From: Callipepla californica brunnescens
Lineage: Eukaryota > Chordata > Aves > Galliformes > Odontophoridae
Direction of reading: 5' to 3'
DNA length: 64,000 nucleotides
NCBI GenBank assembly: GCA_023055505.1
Contig: JALIRH010000050.1
Span: 1,922,001 to 1,986,000 of the forward strand
Within the stretch, counting starts at the first letter, position 1. The number at the start of each line of letters is the position of its first letter. Position numbers and translations under genes: made by a program. The notes beneath the pieces are model-generated. The model did no database searches, was not told the origin of the DNA, and was given only the letters and a program-made list of their open reading frames with translations. Of the stretch, positions 1 to 13,109 are shown in pieces.

Positions 1-32
1 ATCTGGACCGGAGATCCCTTCCAACACTGGCT
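1..32 (+). mobile_element. CR1 3' end remnant (cut by window edge)
   Basis: The first bases read like the end of a plus-strand CR1 element, where a 'ggac...gatcccttccaac' block precedes the 3' tail. The rest of the copy would lie outside the window. It is very short, so the call rests only on similarity to the same block in the longer CR1 copies of this window. Confidence 0.4.
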
Positions 33-648
33 GTTTTTGTTGCAGCATTGCAGTATGAAGTTAATGTGTTCCTTTGTGTTCCTGCCTAAGGAAAATGGAG
101 GAAGTTGACTGCTCCATATAAAACTGTGAAATACTGAATAGTAGATAAGTTTCTTTTATTCATCACTGGCAAGTCATTGGCATTATTGGCACAATTTTTG
201 ATCATGCAGACTCCAAACTAAATGCCGGGTGTAGGCAATAGTTATGCAATACATGTTGATAGCTTATCATACACACTTCCGCTGTTCTCATTATTTGGTT
301 ACTCTTTATATGAGCATATTGTGGGGGGTGGAGGGTGATGTTGCTGATCATGTCAAATACCAGTTGCAGAAGAGGAAGCAGAGGTTAAAGGTGTTTATAT
401 TTTCTTCTCCACAGGAAAAAAAAAATGTGTATATTTCATCAAATAATTGAGTAAGTGCATGTAGTATCTTGGAATTGCTATTGCCAACCTTTGGTTTAAG
501 CCTGATTGTAACTTTGGGCTTGCAACTACACAGAACGCACACCTTGAAAAGACCACTGTTACACCGTGGGGTACTGTAAGGAACGAACAAGGTTGCTGAG
601 CAAATTTGTGTGAACTGAAATTTCTGCGACAGCTAAAATGTTTGTGGG

Positions 649-667
649 TTTTTTTTTTTTTTTTTTT
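649..667. repeat. Poly-T run
   Basis: Nineteen consecutive T residues, a simple-sequence run. It is not next to a recognisable retrocopy. Confidence 0.9.
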
Positions 668-1561
668 CCGTCTTGTTTTGACTAGTTCTGAGGTGTGACT
701 TTGCAGGTGTTTTTCTGTAGTGTTTATTTTTGTGGAAAAACTGTGAGGGTATTTGAAGGTGAAAGGAATGCACTAGCTCTCCAGGGTGGTGTGTGCTTTA
801 GTTGGTGGGGTGAGCAGTAAAACTATCTGTCTATGACAGATGGAGAAAACTCTTAGTAATGGCATCTGGATTTCTTTTTAGAAGGAAATGTGGCTTCCCT
901 TCTTCTATGAGCTATACAAGTGAACTAACTTGCGTTAGTGAGCAGGCAGTGCAAAAGGATAGGGAGTTAGCTAACCTGAGTGTGCAGATAGGTGCTAACA
1001 CCCCCAAACAATCCTGTCTTTTTGTTTAGTCATGTTCACCTTGTGTATAGAAACTACAAGCAAGATATACATAAATAAAAAGTAAGCCAATTGTGATGGC
1101 ATTCACAAAGGTACATAGGGTTAAGTAAGCTACTATACTAAATGTTATTATGCTCACCATGCTGGTATGTACCCCACAAGTCCCTCTAGCAGGCACAGCA
1201 CAGACAAGAGATCACACTTAACAGCTACCTGGGATGTTTCCTCAGTGTTGACAAACTGCCTTTTTCCATGGACTCCTTTGAAACCAATCACATTGACAGT
1301 TCTACTGTCAAAGCTCCCAGTGACTCAAGGACTCCCACCTAGATTAGCTGTTGTTTTCCATTAATATTTCTTTTATCTTGAATCCTTTAACTGCTCACAA
1401 TTCCATCTCAGCAATTCTACCATTGCAGTTTTGCTGTCTGTTTCTTCACGCTTTCTCACAGCACTTTGTTTTAACTTTGCAGTTTCGATCCTTAAAATAC
1501 AGACAGCTGAGCACTGGGGCCACAGACGTGTGTGGGGTGAGGAGGTTACAGGTAGGGCTAC

Positions 1562-1583
1562 AGAGAGAGAGAGAGAGAGAGAG
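1562..1583. repeat. (AG)n microsatellite, about 11 units
   Basis: An uninterrupted AG/GA dinucleotide repeat, probably length-polymorphic. Confidence 0.92.
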
Positions 1584-2159
1584 GGTTGTAGGAATCACCT
1601 GAGATATATAGAGTGACTAAAAATTACTGTGAGAATAATCATACTATTTGAATAAAAACTAGAATTAAATGTAGTAATGAAATTATATGAACGTAAAGGT
1701 CATTCTACCACAACATATCAGCAGAGCAGACCTTTTCTTTGATACCCAAAATATCAAATGTTCTAAAATATTACAGATGTGTTGTGTACTTTTGAAGTAA
1801 ATTTGGATATAGCACTGATGTCTAAGTGGTGTGCTGCAGTTATACCAATTCTGTATTTCATCTAATTGTTCTGCTGAACTAGAACACTTGATATTTTTGT
1901 TTTCAGACTGAAGCACTGGTGAGATCTGTTTTATTCACTATTACTTGAGTGGATTAACTTAGAATGTAATTGTGTATGATAGTGTGTGGATATGATACAT
2001 GAAAAAGCATGATCCTTTCATTTCTTACTCTAGAATTATTACTGTGTGGTTGACTGAAATCCATGTTTCTGCTGGTTATTTCTTATGTAAATATTCTAGG
2101 TCACCTCATATTAAGAAAGACTTAACTATTTATTATTTATGTCGATTTAATTGTCTAGA

Positions 2160-2735
2160 ACAGCAGTTTCAGGTGGCCAGCAGGTTGGGGAAGGTGCTCC
2201 TTCCCCTCTGCTTTGCCCTAGTGATATCTGTGGTACTGTGTCTAGTTATGGACTTCCCAGTTCTAAAAAAAGACAGGAAACTGCTGGAAAGAGCCCAGCA
2301 GAGGGGCACAAAGTTGCTTAGGGTCCTGGAACATCTCCCTGTATGAGGAAAGACTGAGAGACCTGGGGCTGTTCAGCCTGGAGGAGACTGAGACAGGGGA
2401 TCTGACCAGCGCTTACAGATGTCTAATGGGTGGGAGTCAAGTGTGTGGGGCCAGGCTCTTTTCTTTGGTGTCCAGCAATGGAACAACAGACAATGGGCGC
2501 AAACTGTAACACAAAGTTCCATGCTAATACAAGGAATAACTTTACTTTCAGAGTAATGAGTGATAGCACTGGAACAGGCTGCCCAGAGTAGTTGTGGAAT
2601 TTCCTCAGGAGATATTCAAGACTTGTCTGCAGGTTTTCCTGTGTGAACTACTGTGGTGAACTTACTTTAGCAGGGGGATTGGACTCAATGATTTCCAGAG
2701 TTCCCTTCCAGTCACTGCAGTTCTTTGATTCCACA
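2160..2735 (+). mobile_element. CR1 retrotransposon fragment, plus orientation
   Basis: The copy starts in the part of CR1 ORF2 encoding the 'SREV.LPL.FALV' region and runs into the C-terminal coding region. There, 'gaggaaagactgagagacct' encodes the EERLRDLGLFSLE-type motif. It continues with 'ggaacaggctgcccagag' and ends in the 'ttcccttccagtc' 3' segment. It is 5'-truncated, as CR1 copies usually are, and broken by frameshifts, so it encodes nothing functional. The middle has diverged and may contain a small deletion. Confidence 0.93.
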
Positions 2736-3365
2736 TGATGACAAGCAGATTACACAAAGTTAGTGCCATGCATTAATCTGCTATACTTCTATATGTGCTG
2801 TTATATATGCTGTATATATACATGTGCGTATCTGTATGAGCTTCAACTGAAACTGCAATATACAGTTTTAGATAATCTGTCATTATTCCTAAGAGATGTC
2901 AACAGTTTTTGCAAGCAGTCAAAGCTAGTAAAATCATGCCATATGCTTTTGCCAGCCTGTTCATAAATTCTGACGCTCAGACCCTTTAGTTAGTAACGAG
3001 TTACGTACTTCATAAGCATATAATCAATGACTACTGAACGGTTCTCACATAAAGCCAACTTGAGTGATTCCCTTGATAGACAGTCACTGTATGGGCCTTT
3101 GTCAGAGCTCAGTTTTCTTTTTCTGCCTTCAACAACTTGGAATCGTAAATCTGTGAAGCAAAGTGGGGTGGTCTAATGTCTTCTGCTTATGCCACACATC
3201 TTTGCTGGCCGAGGTCAGATAGTGTAATTTCTTTTTGGCAGAAACATCCTGAGGATATACACTTAATCCATTGCAGTCAGAATGTGGAGAAGTGTTTTTT
3301 GAGAGTTTGCAATCAGTAGAGACTGTGTTTAATGTCCCTCAATACCCACTTCTCTGTATCTTCAG
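2736..3365. other. Non-coding stretch before the exon-like block
   Basis: No repeat or gene is recognised. The last 30 bases form a pyrimidine-rich tract (acttctctgtatcttcag) that looks like a splice acceptor for the block starting at 3366. Confidence 0.5.
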
Positions 3366-3510
3366 GAGCTCAAATGTCAAATTTTGAACGCTGTGAGTTA
3401 CAGTCATTGAAGGAAAGTCTGAAGAAGACTGAAACTCAAAAATTAAAAGGAAAAAATTGGTCTTGAGCAACTTGTCTAACAGATTCTCTCTGGTGAGATT
3501 CAAATTAATA
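3366..3510 (+). pseudogene. Exon-like block, possibly a decayed exon of the downstream gene
   Basis: A pyrimidine-rich tract and CAG precede this block and a good donor (gtaagtag) follows it. One frame, starting at 3368, is open for 32 codons and encodes Lys/Glu/Leu-rich sequence (ELQSLKESLKKTETQKLKGK) typical of a coiled coil, then meets TGA at 3464-3466. From 3462 the neighbouring frame continues as LEQLV, stop (TAA, 3474-3476), QILSGEIQIN and ends with one base of a split codon. The exon at 35991 begins with the two bases that complete such a codon, giving Ser. I infer an ancestral exon disabled by one frameshift and one stop. Two alternatives are a 27-base exon using the strong GTGAGT donor at 3393, which keeps the same phase and avoids both defects, or coincidence. 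The protein is not recognised. Confidence 0.35.
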
Positions 3511-6500
3511 GTAAGTAGTATCTCTGCTAGTTACGAAGAAGTAATCAACTGATTTCTGTTGTTCAAAGCTTAATGATGTTGTATGTTGAAGATATGATAG
3601 GAAAATAGAAGTTAATTATTAGTTTTTTAAAAACAATGCTAAAATCCACGAGAACTGTTTGAAAATGTGATTCTGAAGATATGGATATTGTATTTCTGAA
3701 GAAAAACTCATCTGATGAAGATGGAAAGAGGTAGAAATTTGACCCAGTTAAATGCGGACATGCATTGATTTGATTTTAAGAGATGGAAATACTTTTTAAA
3801 TAATATTCTTTGTAATAAGTACATGGTTTTACAAATATACAAGTGACTTGCCCCATAAATGGTATTGATTTTTAGTTGGAATTCTGTAGAAATAAGAAGC
3901 AGCGGTGGTAATTTCTTTTTTTTTTTGTTTGTGCTTTCTGTGAATAAATCAGGAGCAAAGTTGACCAGCAAGCAGATCTGAAGAACTATTTAAAAGTTGA
4001 ATTAAACATTGTATTCTCAAATGGGAAACAGGTAATAATCATCCAAGGGCTTGAAAAACTAATGACTTTTTGGATAATTCTATATTTAAGTACGAGAAAG
4101 CTGTATAAGAGACTTCAAAAGCATAGCTTTGCAACAGTACTGAAGCAGATACCGAATACATCAATGAACATAATCATTTTTGAGTATTGCTAATGAACTT
4201 GATGTTTCCAGATAACTTTGTGTGAATTACAGCTTGGTGAATTAACCTCAGAGTGTATTAGAGTTTAGCTCCTGCAATTTAATGGTGGCTTCTAGCGTCG
4301 CAGATTTAAATGGAACAAGAATAATTACAGAATAATCAGGCACTTGCATAAAACCTGTTTGATCATTAGCTTTCTTTTAAACAAGGAAGTTCTTTGAGAA
4401 CTTTGTAGCTTGTGTAGCAGCTAACCTGCTGAGATGTCAGGTAACACACACTCCAGCTTGAACTGTGGCATATGCTAACCATGCTTTACTAACTCTGAAG
4501 TTGCCAGGGATGTGGCTGTACTGACCTGGTATATCAGTCCAACCTTTAGTAGCTGTTAATACATTTTTTTGCTATTCCTGCTTCTGCCCTGTGTGAGGAT
4601 TTCAGAAATAACTGTTAAGTGTATAGACCTGGCGAAGTCTGCAGGAAGACTTGTAAGTTCATTGACTCATGTACAGATTTTTTTTTTTTTCCCTCATGTC
4701 TGGGGATATGAGGAAAAACTTAGAGAAAGATCAAGATTGGAAGTGCTGTACAGTTACATAATAGATTTAAAATAGTCCAGCTGTGCCCTGTACATATCTG
4801 TTCATATTAAAGTTACAACAGACACAGCTAAACTGTGGGATGTTTGGTTGTGGTAATATAAGTGGTGTTTTCAGTGAGGAATTTGCCTCTACGCTCAACT
4901 TACTTATTTCCCTTCATCCTCTCCAATTCTTTTCTTCTCCTTTCTCTACCAGAATATTGGCTTACTCAAACCAATGATGAGGTTAAGACAAATCAGAGGA
5001 AATCATATTATCTGCTCATCTGATGATGTCAATTCAGACATCTGGGATTATTTTTCGTACATTCAGTCAGATAAAACTGGTAACTGCTGTTTGATCTTGC
5101 TGCCACAGTGCTTCATTTCCACTTCAGACTCTATTCTGCTAATAACACAAATGCGTATTGTTGCTTTCTTTCTATTGTTTATAAGAAAGAAATAAAGTAC
5201 ATGGATTATCATTCTGAATTTCCTGGGAGCTTGGAAGTTATTATTTTTTCCTTACAGAAAAGTTTGTACCTATTTTTTTTTATTTTTAATATACCAATTA
5301 ACTGAGTAGGAAGAAGTCTTACTGGTTTATCCATTAAAGGAGAAGAGATGACACTTATGACAAGTGATGGATACTTTTGTCTAATAAAAGAATTTAGGAG
5401 ACATATGGAAGGCTTTTTTTATATACCTTATAGGAGTAAAACTTTTTCACTGAAGAAGAAAGACAGGTGACAAATTTGATCAGTCTTTTGTAGCCTTATA
5501 TTCTGCAGAAAAGAATGGGAGGTGCCTAATATTTTCAGACTTATTGATTTGAGGAGATATGTTTGAGTTGTAAATTGACATCGCTCTGGCAAGTATTCTT
5601 TCTGGAGCTGTCAGATGCAAAGTCAAGATTTAAATCCTATGAAAGGCCAGTGCTATTCAAAGAAAGAAAACTGAAGAGTGCAACAATACATGGAAGACAG
5701 CTATAGGAAGCTTAAACATTTTGTGAAAAGTTTCCCCATTTAGCAAGATGTTTGTGCCTCCCTTGATTCTGACGTTTGTTTTGCACTGTATAATGGCCTA
5801 TGGGCAAAACCACGCTCGCTGGGGTAGCAGAATCCTCATCACCTACCAGAAAAACTACTACACTTTTTCTTTTTAGCTCCTGGCTTTTCACCTTTTCCGC
5901 ACCTCTCCTCCTTGCCCACACCCACTCTACTAGTGAATTTGGGAAATGGGAAGGAAAAGTAAAACTTCGTAGAGCAAATCTTCTGATGATAAATGGGCAG
6001 GGCAAAAAGTCTATCGTATTTTTCTTTCTAATGACAAAGGTGGAATTAATTCGAGACTCTGACAGTATATTTTAAAGTCACAGGTAAATTTAATTAGTTG
6101 ATGTTTACAGTGTTAGGAATGGAATGTGGCTGACATCATAGTTGGAAAATACATATCCTCCCAGCAGGTCTAAACTCTGAAGTTTGAATTAATTCTAGAC
6201 AGCTTTGTTTTTCACCTGTTTTGTTCTAAATGTATTGCTTGTAATTCTGATGCATTTCTTAGTGGATTGAGTTTCTTTTGCCTATTAATTGTACACAGAG
6301 GAACTTTGCTTGGTAGTCACTATAATCTATAATACAAGATAACATAGCTAATAAATGCAGTCTTGTCTCTGTAGGATTTTTAAAAAATATGTGCTGTGTC
6401 ACTTTGGAAACTTTGTTCTCCTGCCTTTGGGAGTAAATTGGAAAGATCAGCCAGCAGAGCTTCCTTTTTCAGAGGGCATAACGGGCACTGATAATGTACT

Positions 6501-8093
6501 GTAAACTGTAATTCTGTAGTGCCATCAGGCTGCAGACTGACAAGAATCTCTTGGGATCTAGTGACAAGGTTTTAATATTTTCTCAATGAAGTGACTGATG
6601 TCTTTAGAAGGTGCCTTTGATTTCGAAGGGCATTTTATTTTTCTTTAAAGATGAAAATAGTTTAGACTTTTTTTAATGCAAAGTTATGACCACATAATAA
6701 CAGTAGATTAAATTTCCACTGTCTAATTAATGGTTTCAATGTGGTGAAGTCCATCTTGGTCTCCAAGTAACAACCACACAATAAAATTGGGTTTTCTTAA
6801 AACAGGCAGACTATTTTATTTATATATATAATGTATGAATTATGGGAAAGGTTAGATTAGTTTAACTCAAAACTTATTTGTTTGGGTTTATTTATATGTT
6901 TGCATAGGCTATCCCCTATGTAGCCTAGCTGAAAATTTCACTTTATTTTGTCGTAATTATTCTCTTGAGTGGTTTTGTACTTTGTGGTTAACAAAACCAA
7001 GGAAACTTTCTTATGGTCACAAATAGTATTTTGATTTGTTTTAATGCACACCTGCTTATTAAAGGTACCATAGCTAAAGCATACAAAACAAATACACAAA
7101 TACCCAAAATTCTTAAATCTGTTATTTGTGTTAAAAAATAATAAAAACAAGTGACTGGTACATGTTGGGACCCATAGAATCCATGTGATCAAATCTTACT
7201 GTTTGAGAAAACAAGTCACACTTTTTTCCCCTCCTGTAACTTATACAAAGCAAAAGAAAGCAACAACCAACAGAACAGTTTTATGTGAACTTCACAAGAG
7301 TTGCAGTGACCTTAGGTGCCACAGTTCCTGTTAGCTCAATACAATAGGACCTGTTTATAGAATGTTTGTTATCAGTAGGGATTTAAAAAAAAATCCTCAA
7401 TTTCTTTATCACTTTCTTTAAAATATATTCTACTTCCTGAGTAATATGACAGCACTGCTAGTGGTTTTGTCTCTCTTTGTGGCATTAAGTTTTCTGCCAG
7501 GTCTTGAACGTTTTTTTAGGCTTTTCTGGATTCTGAAGCATTATGTTTAAGATGTTTCAGAAAGCTATTTTTCTTTACATGTTCTTTTTGCTTCAGAATC
7601 TTTCTTTTCCATATGTATTCTTCTCTATGAAGCTAAAAAGCTTTTAAATGGAGAACTGAAGTGCAGTAATCCCAATTCTCTATAATCTTTCTCAACTATT
7701 TTTTGACATTCAACATCAAGCTGAAGACAAAGCTTCTATGTATCTCTGCAGTATTTTGACCTGCTTTGAAAAAAGTTACTGAAGTCTGACCTATGTGTCT
7801 TCCTGTCATTTTTTACTTGAGGAAAGTGATTTGCACTGGCTTTATTTGTGCAAAACTTGCTCATAAACTAATAATATTTATAATATTTACCGTTAAATTT
7901 CTGGGTGGCAACTGCTCAAAAAATGAACAGCAAAGACTAACAGGAAAGTATATTTAGTGAATAACTGCAACATTTATTGAATAAATATTCATTAAAAGAA
8001 TTCAGCAAATGACGTAGTACTAATAAGCACTAGTAATGTAAGCAGAATCTAATACTGAGGGTAAGTTATCTATTTTCTGCTATTTAAAAGAAA
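3511..8093. other. Non-coding stretch, probable intron sequence
   Basis: AT-rich with no repeat family recognised and no supported exon. A T run lies near 4677-4690. Overlapping frames on both strands around 5712-6075 reach about 95 codons but have no domain, splice context or coding character. If the exon-like block at 3366 belongs to the gene at 35991, this is the start of a 32 kb intron. Confidence 0.5.
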
Positions 8094-8168
8094 GTCACAG
8101 AATCGTAGGGGTTGAAAGGGACCTCTACGGATCTAGTCCAACATTTGTTCTAGTCTTCCTGAACTAGG
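8094..8168 (-). mobile_element. CR1 3'-end fragment, minus orientation
   Basis: The segment 'tcacagaatcgtaggggttgaaagggacctctacgg...tagtccaac' is the reverse complement of the CR1 3' end. Only about 75 bases remain, so this is a severely 5'-truncated insertion. Confidence 0.85.
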
Positions 8169-11100
8169 TAGTGGTTTGACTGTGCTAGAAAGAAAAAATT
8201 CCACGTGACAATTTTATCAGGCTTCTCTGCTGCTGTGTGTATAAATCTTACATGGATATAGAATTAGTATCCAATTTAAAATGCTTCATTTCAAAAAGAG
8301 ATCTGCAGATGTAGAAAAGACACCAAAATATATTTGTTCTCTCAAGGTTTGATGGTCGTTTAAAAGGTCTGTTTTCTCTTTAAATACTGTTTTCCTTAAC
8401 ACTTGAGCCAAACAGGAAAGTATTCTATTTTATCAGCAAGAAGAAAGCAGTCATAATTGTAACTTAAATTTGAAAACGGTGAAGAAGTAGCATGCTCAGA
8501 AATTTTAGGTTGACTGATTTCACAGTACAGGTCACTCTGATATGCTAGGGTAAGAATCTCAGTAGTTACTAATAAAGTTGTCCTTAACTTAAGGTAGATC
8601 TTTTTGTTGTTGTTTTTGTCACTTGTTGCAAAATTGACTTCTCTCTGCATGAGTAAGCTTAGTCTTTAAGTTATTTGATTGATTGTAGGTTCTTCGATTT
8701 TTCAGTCCATCCCTTAAATCAAGTTTTGAACTAAATTGGCAGTTCTCTAGAAATTATATACATGTTAATAGCAGTTTATAGTTCTGACTGTACTGCTTTC
8801 CAGAGTTGTTGGTTGTGCCACCAGAGTTAGCTTTTCTGTAGAGGTAATAGCCAATCAAACACTTCTGGAAGCCTTGACAGCTATGTACTTCTACACTAAT
8901 GGAAAATACTATAGCTAGGTAATACGAGTCTTCCTGTCAAGTACGCTTCAGTTTTGTTTTCTATCTCCAAGAAGTGACTTAAGAGAAAGTTTCAGCAGAG
9001 TGGAAATCATGACAAGTAAAAGGAAAGGGGCTTACTGATATTTCTGTGCAGCACTATTTCTAATAAATTATTACTATGGTTTATAGGTGTACTAGTAAGC
9101 AACTTCCCGTTTGCATACCATAATTCACGCACTCTCCTGTTCTGCAATTATAAAGAAGTTGGAACAGTATTTTCTTCCATTCTCTGAGATTTGTTATCTC
9201 TAGTCATCCATGTTGATATATATATATCTTATACTCCCTGAACAATATTCCATATTCTTAGATTTTAAAGATGTAGAGGTCCTTCTGCTTCAGTTTTCAT
9301 TTGCCTCACTGTCTTGAAATCATTTATCTTCTGGATTTTATATAGATAAAGTCAGCACTAGTCATTTCCAAGAGATTTGTACTGCAGCATAATAAATATC
9401 TGAAAGTATGATCATCTTCATATTATTTGTTGTATACATTTTTTTTCCTTGTGTTGCTGTCCTCAGAACTGTACTTCCACTCTCACTAGGCCTAACATTT
9501 TTCATACAGATGGGGAAAAAATGTAGCAGTATCTGACTGTATGACACTGAAGACACCATTGCCGACTTGCAGTGACACACTTCACAATTATTAAGAAGTC
9601 ATGAAATCCAAAGCAGAATCAAGAGCTTTTACGGTTTAAAACAAACAAAAAACAATGAAACAAACAAAAAACAATGAAACAAACTTATACTGGAAAGGGT
9701 ATAGGAAATAGTAATAGAAATTAGGAGAAGCAGGAAGTAGTGTAAGGCTTACGGGGATTGTGTTATCTTTGTATAACTTGTGCATCTTCACTGCATTTCA
9801 ACATTCTAAGGTATTAAATATTTAAGTACATTTCAGGATATTAATTGCAAATATCATGTACTAGTGAGCTGCCGTATCTAGATTTTTTTTTTCTTACAGG
9901 TAAATGAGAATGAAGTTGAATATTTTTATACAATTCCATGAAAGAGTAGAGTACTCTATCAAGTCAATATGCACTGCTTGTTGCCTAACTTGACAGTAAT
10001 TAGGATGATAAAGTAAAAATATCTTTGTGTTCTGTCAGCGATTATTAAATCATCTCACTTTTTTTAGCTTAAAAAGATTTAAGTTTGTTTACAGCTGTAG
10101 AATAAACATTATAAAATCCAAGCAATTTATACTGAGTTGGCAATTGGGCAGCTTGAAACTGTAATTTTTAATAAGTAATGTGCTTGAATCCTCATTTGAA
10201 CAAAAAGCTGTTCAAACTCTTATACATTCTAAAATAGAAAAAAAACACAAAGTTCTGTTTCCTAGTAGTATCTCAGTTGTTTACTGGAGACTGGAATAAT
10301 TTTTTTTATCCCCTGAAAACCTTTATTTGAGGCTAGAATTAAGATTTTGAAGAGTCTGTAATATTTCCCAACTCGTGTAAATAGTTTCAACATTTTCAAG
10401 CTGCAATGAAGGAAGTTTTCAGAAACCCATTTTCTGTCACTTTTCAATTAAAACCTTTATTGCTGACTGAGACAGGTGCAGACAGACAGATGTAAGATCA
10501 TTTGCAAGCTCTGAGGTGGCTGGCAGTGAACTTGGTATAGGCCCAAATGTGTAAAGCTGCAGCAGCTGGGATTTGTGCCCGCATATAAACATGGTGCAAC
10601 CTCTCTAGGGACTTCGAAGGAGGACTCTATATGGGAAAAGAGAGACAGCCTCTGGGGACAGCTGAAATGAGAAGGGCAGCCTGGAAGGCCGGAGGAACTA
10701 GTCAGCGTGAAACTCAAATTCTCCGTAAATGGAAATGTGGGTTGATTATGAAAATGAATTTTCTGTTGGATGCACTAGTGAACCCATCCAGAATGTTGAA
10801 GGGGATAAAGCATAATCATATGCAGAACAATACAGAGGAGATTAGAGAGTTTTAAAGAGGAGTGAATTTCCAAGAAAAGTTGGTCAGTAAATTTGAAGGA
10901 ACCTAATGGTGAAAAAATAGGGAGATTGAGTAATGGATTTTTCTTTTCTTTCCAGAGATCATAATAAATATGTAGCAGAAAATGGGAAGTAGACCTTTTC
11001 TGGGTCCCATTGCATGCTGCAGAACTGTTTTGTATGTGACTGGTTATCTTTTTGGTCAAAATTTTGATACGTTCCCAGGTCTGCAGTTCTAGATATGAGT

Positions 11101-13109
11101 GGTATGACTAAGTGGTTAATTAAACACAGCCATATGTGAAAAGATGATCTTCCCCAGGAAAAAAAATGAATAAATCACAAGATTGTGTGCGTTTCTGCAA
11201 CAAGATTGCACAAGGTTCTGCAGATACTTCCATGCATCGCAAGTCTGTGCAAAATGGCTGTCATTCTAATACATAAAAGCAGTGGAGATCAGGCTAAGTG
11301 GTTCTGCCTGGTTACAGAACGCCTGTTGAAGGTAAATAGGGACCAACCTAATGTGATAGAGAGGCATTTTTTTAAATGACAGATCTTACGGAAAATACAA
11401 ATGCATGCTGTGAGTAGTTACTGAATATTTGCCAGCAGTTAGCATTAATGGAGGAAATCTGATATCCACAACTTGCTTTCACTAAGACTGCAGTGCTTAA
11501 TCTTTAAAATAGACAATTGCTCTGCTAGTATACATTAATGTTGCCTCCATTTATAGAAAACAACTAAAGCAATGAACTTAGGTCACAGTTGCTGAAATGC
11601 CTCTGATATTTCAAGAAACAAAGTTTTACTCCTAGTGAAATCTGTTAGCTTTTGTTTGTTTATTTGTTTGTTTTTTAAGATTTGGATTCCTAGACTTGCA
11701 GGGATAAGGTGCACTCCTCAACCTTAGAACAGTAAGCATGAATGAGGCTTTAATTATTTTATGACTAAAAGGATGATTTTGAATTGAGGGTGGTTTCCTA
11801 AAACTTGAAGTGAGTCCTTCCTTGCTGAAGTCCAGGAAACATTTCTGTAACTAGACAGTTCTGTAGTGTATTTAGAAATTTAAATGTTTTCTTAAGGTAG
11901 TTTATATAAATATCATAGGAATATCATTTAGGTAGTATGTTTGCATTAGTAGTTCTCATAAATATTTTGAATAATGTATGATGTTACAGGTTTTGGATTT
12001 ACACACAATAAAAGTGTACTGTAAACAGCCTGAAATGCACAAATTTAGCAGAAAGCTATTCTTCATTAAATGCTTGAGGGAACATTCATTTTCACTGCAT
12101 GTTTCTGTAAAGTTATGTTTTTCACTGGCACTTTCAGCTACTATCTGTACCTCCTCCCTCTGGCTCTTTTGGCTTTGGCAAGTAAAAAGACATACTGGAC
12201 TGAAACACACAAGAGTTCTTAGAACAGAAATAGATTGGTATTGGTTCAACACATGTAAAGTAGGACCCAGGAAAAACAAGGAATGTCTGTCTAACATACC
12301 TGGTTTAGTCGAAAGGAATTAAAATATGAAATCGCTTCTGATCCATTTTCTGACAATAAGTGAATGCCAGCCCTTTTTGGGGGAAGATAATGTTCTTCTA
12401 CCATTCATTTAGAGGAAAACTATGATAATTTAATTAACAACTGTGACTGAGAAAAGGCAAATATTTTTCTGTCCTGCCATGACTTCCTGTTTTGGAGTAC
12501 AATAATAATTCTAAATAACTCTGTCTGTGCTGCAGTGCTGCTGAGTAGGTGAGTTATTTGCTGATTTTTATATTGCTTGTTTGTCGAGAATGATACTTGT
12601 TTGGTATCTGTGCATACCCTCCATTGTGCCTACTATGCTTAAGACAAAATTATTTTTGAACAAAAAAAATCCCTTTTTTTAGAGAGGGGGAAAAAGTGAA
12701 ACAATGGGAACTCATGCCATTCTAATACATTCTGACATGTTAGAACATAGAACAATTTTAAACCAAAACTTCTGAACAGTAAAAAACTGTATTCAGGGTT
12801 GATATTTCTTGAAAGAATAATAAATAATTTTCTTGCAAGTTATGATTGAGTCAAACGAGTGATATTTAATGTACAAGTGACAGTGTACTCCTTAATCACT
12901 CAAGGTTTGTCATTTGTTTTCTGGAGAGGAAGGGGGGCAGATTTTAAGACAACGATATTTTTTGTTGTGCTTCAGTAATCCAAATTTTACTGATTCTTTA
13001 GTTTGTATTAATCAGTCTTTTAATCATTTAGTAATTTCTGATCTTTAAATGCTTTGGCTCAGAGAAGACAACACTGCTTGCTGACACTGTTAGATCAGTC
13101 ACAGAAATA
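8169..13109. other. Non-coding stretch with short simple repeats
   Basis: No gene is supported. It holds a short TA run near 9216, a 19-base tandem repeat at 9639-9684 and a GC-richer block of unknown nature at about 10450-10720. Two fully overlapping open frames of 113-114 codons on opposite strands span 11956-12322. They have no recognisable domain and are probably chance. Confidence 0.5.
9639..9684. repeat. 19-bp tandem repeat, about 2.4 copies
   Basis: The unit aaacaaacaaaaaacaatg occurs twice without a mismatch and is followed by eight bases of a third copy. This looks like recent slippage or duplication in A-rich DNA. Confidence 0.93.

Larger units (their letters stand above)
33..2159. 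other. Non-coding stretch, no gene seen
   Basis: AT-rich sequence with no convincing exon. It contains a 19-base T run (649-667) and a GA microsatellite near 1562-1583. The longest open frames are about 60-80 codons and lie on both strands without domain or splice support. It could be an intron of the gene whose 3' exons lie downstream, but nothing here proves that. Confidence 0.6.

Noticed and set aside
4606..4652. 47-base exon-like segment with acceptor ttcag and donor gtaagt
   Set aside because: Very short, weak acceptor, and its phase does not fit a join to the 35991 exon.
5712..6075. Overlapping 91- and 97-codon frames on opposite strands
   Set aside because: No domain or splice support; one overlaps the other almost completely, so at most one could be real and neither shows coding character.
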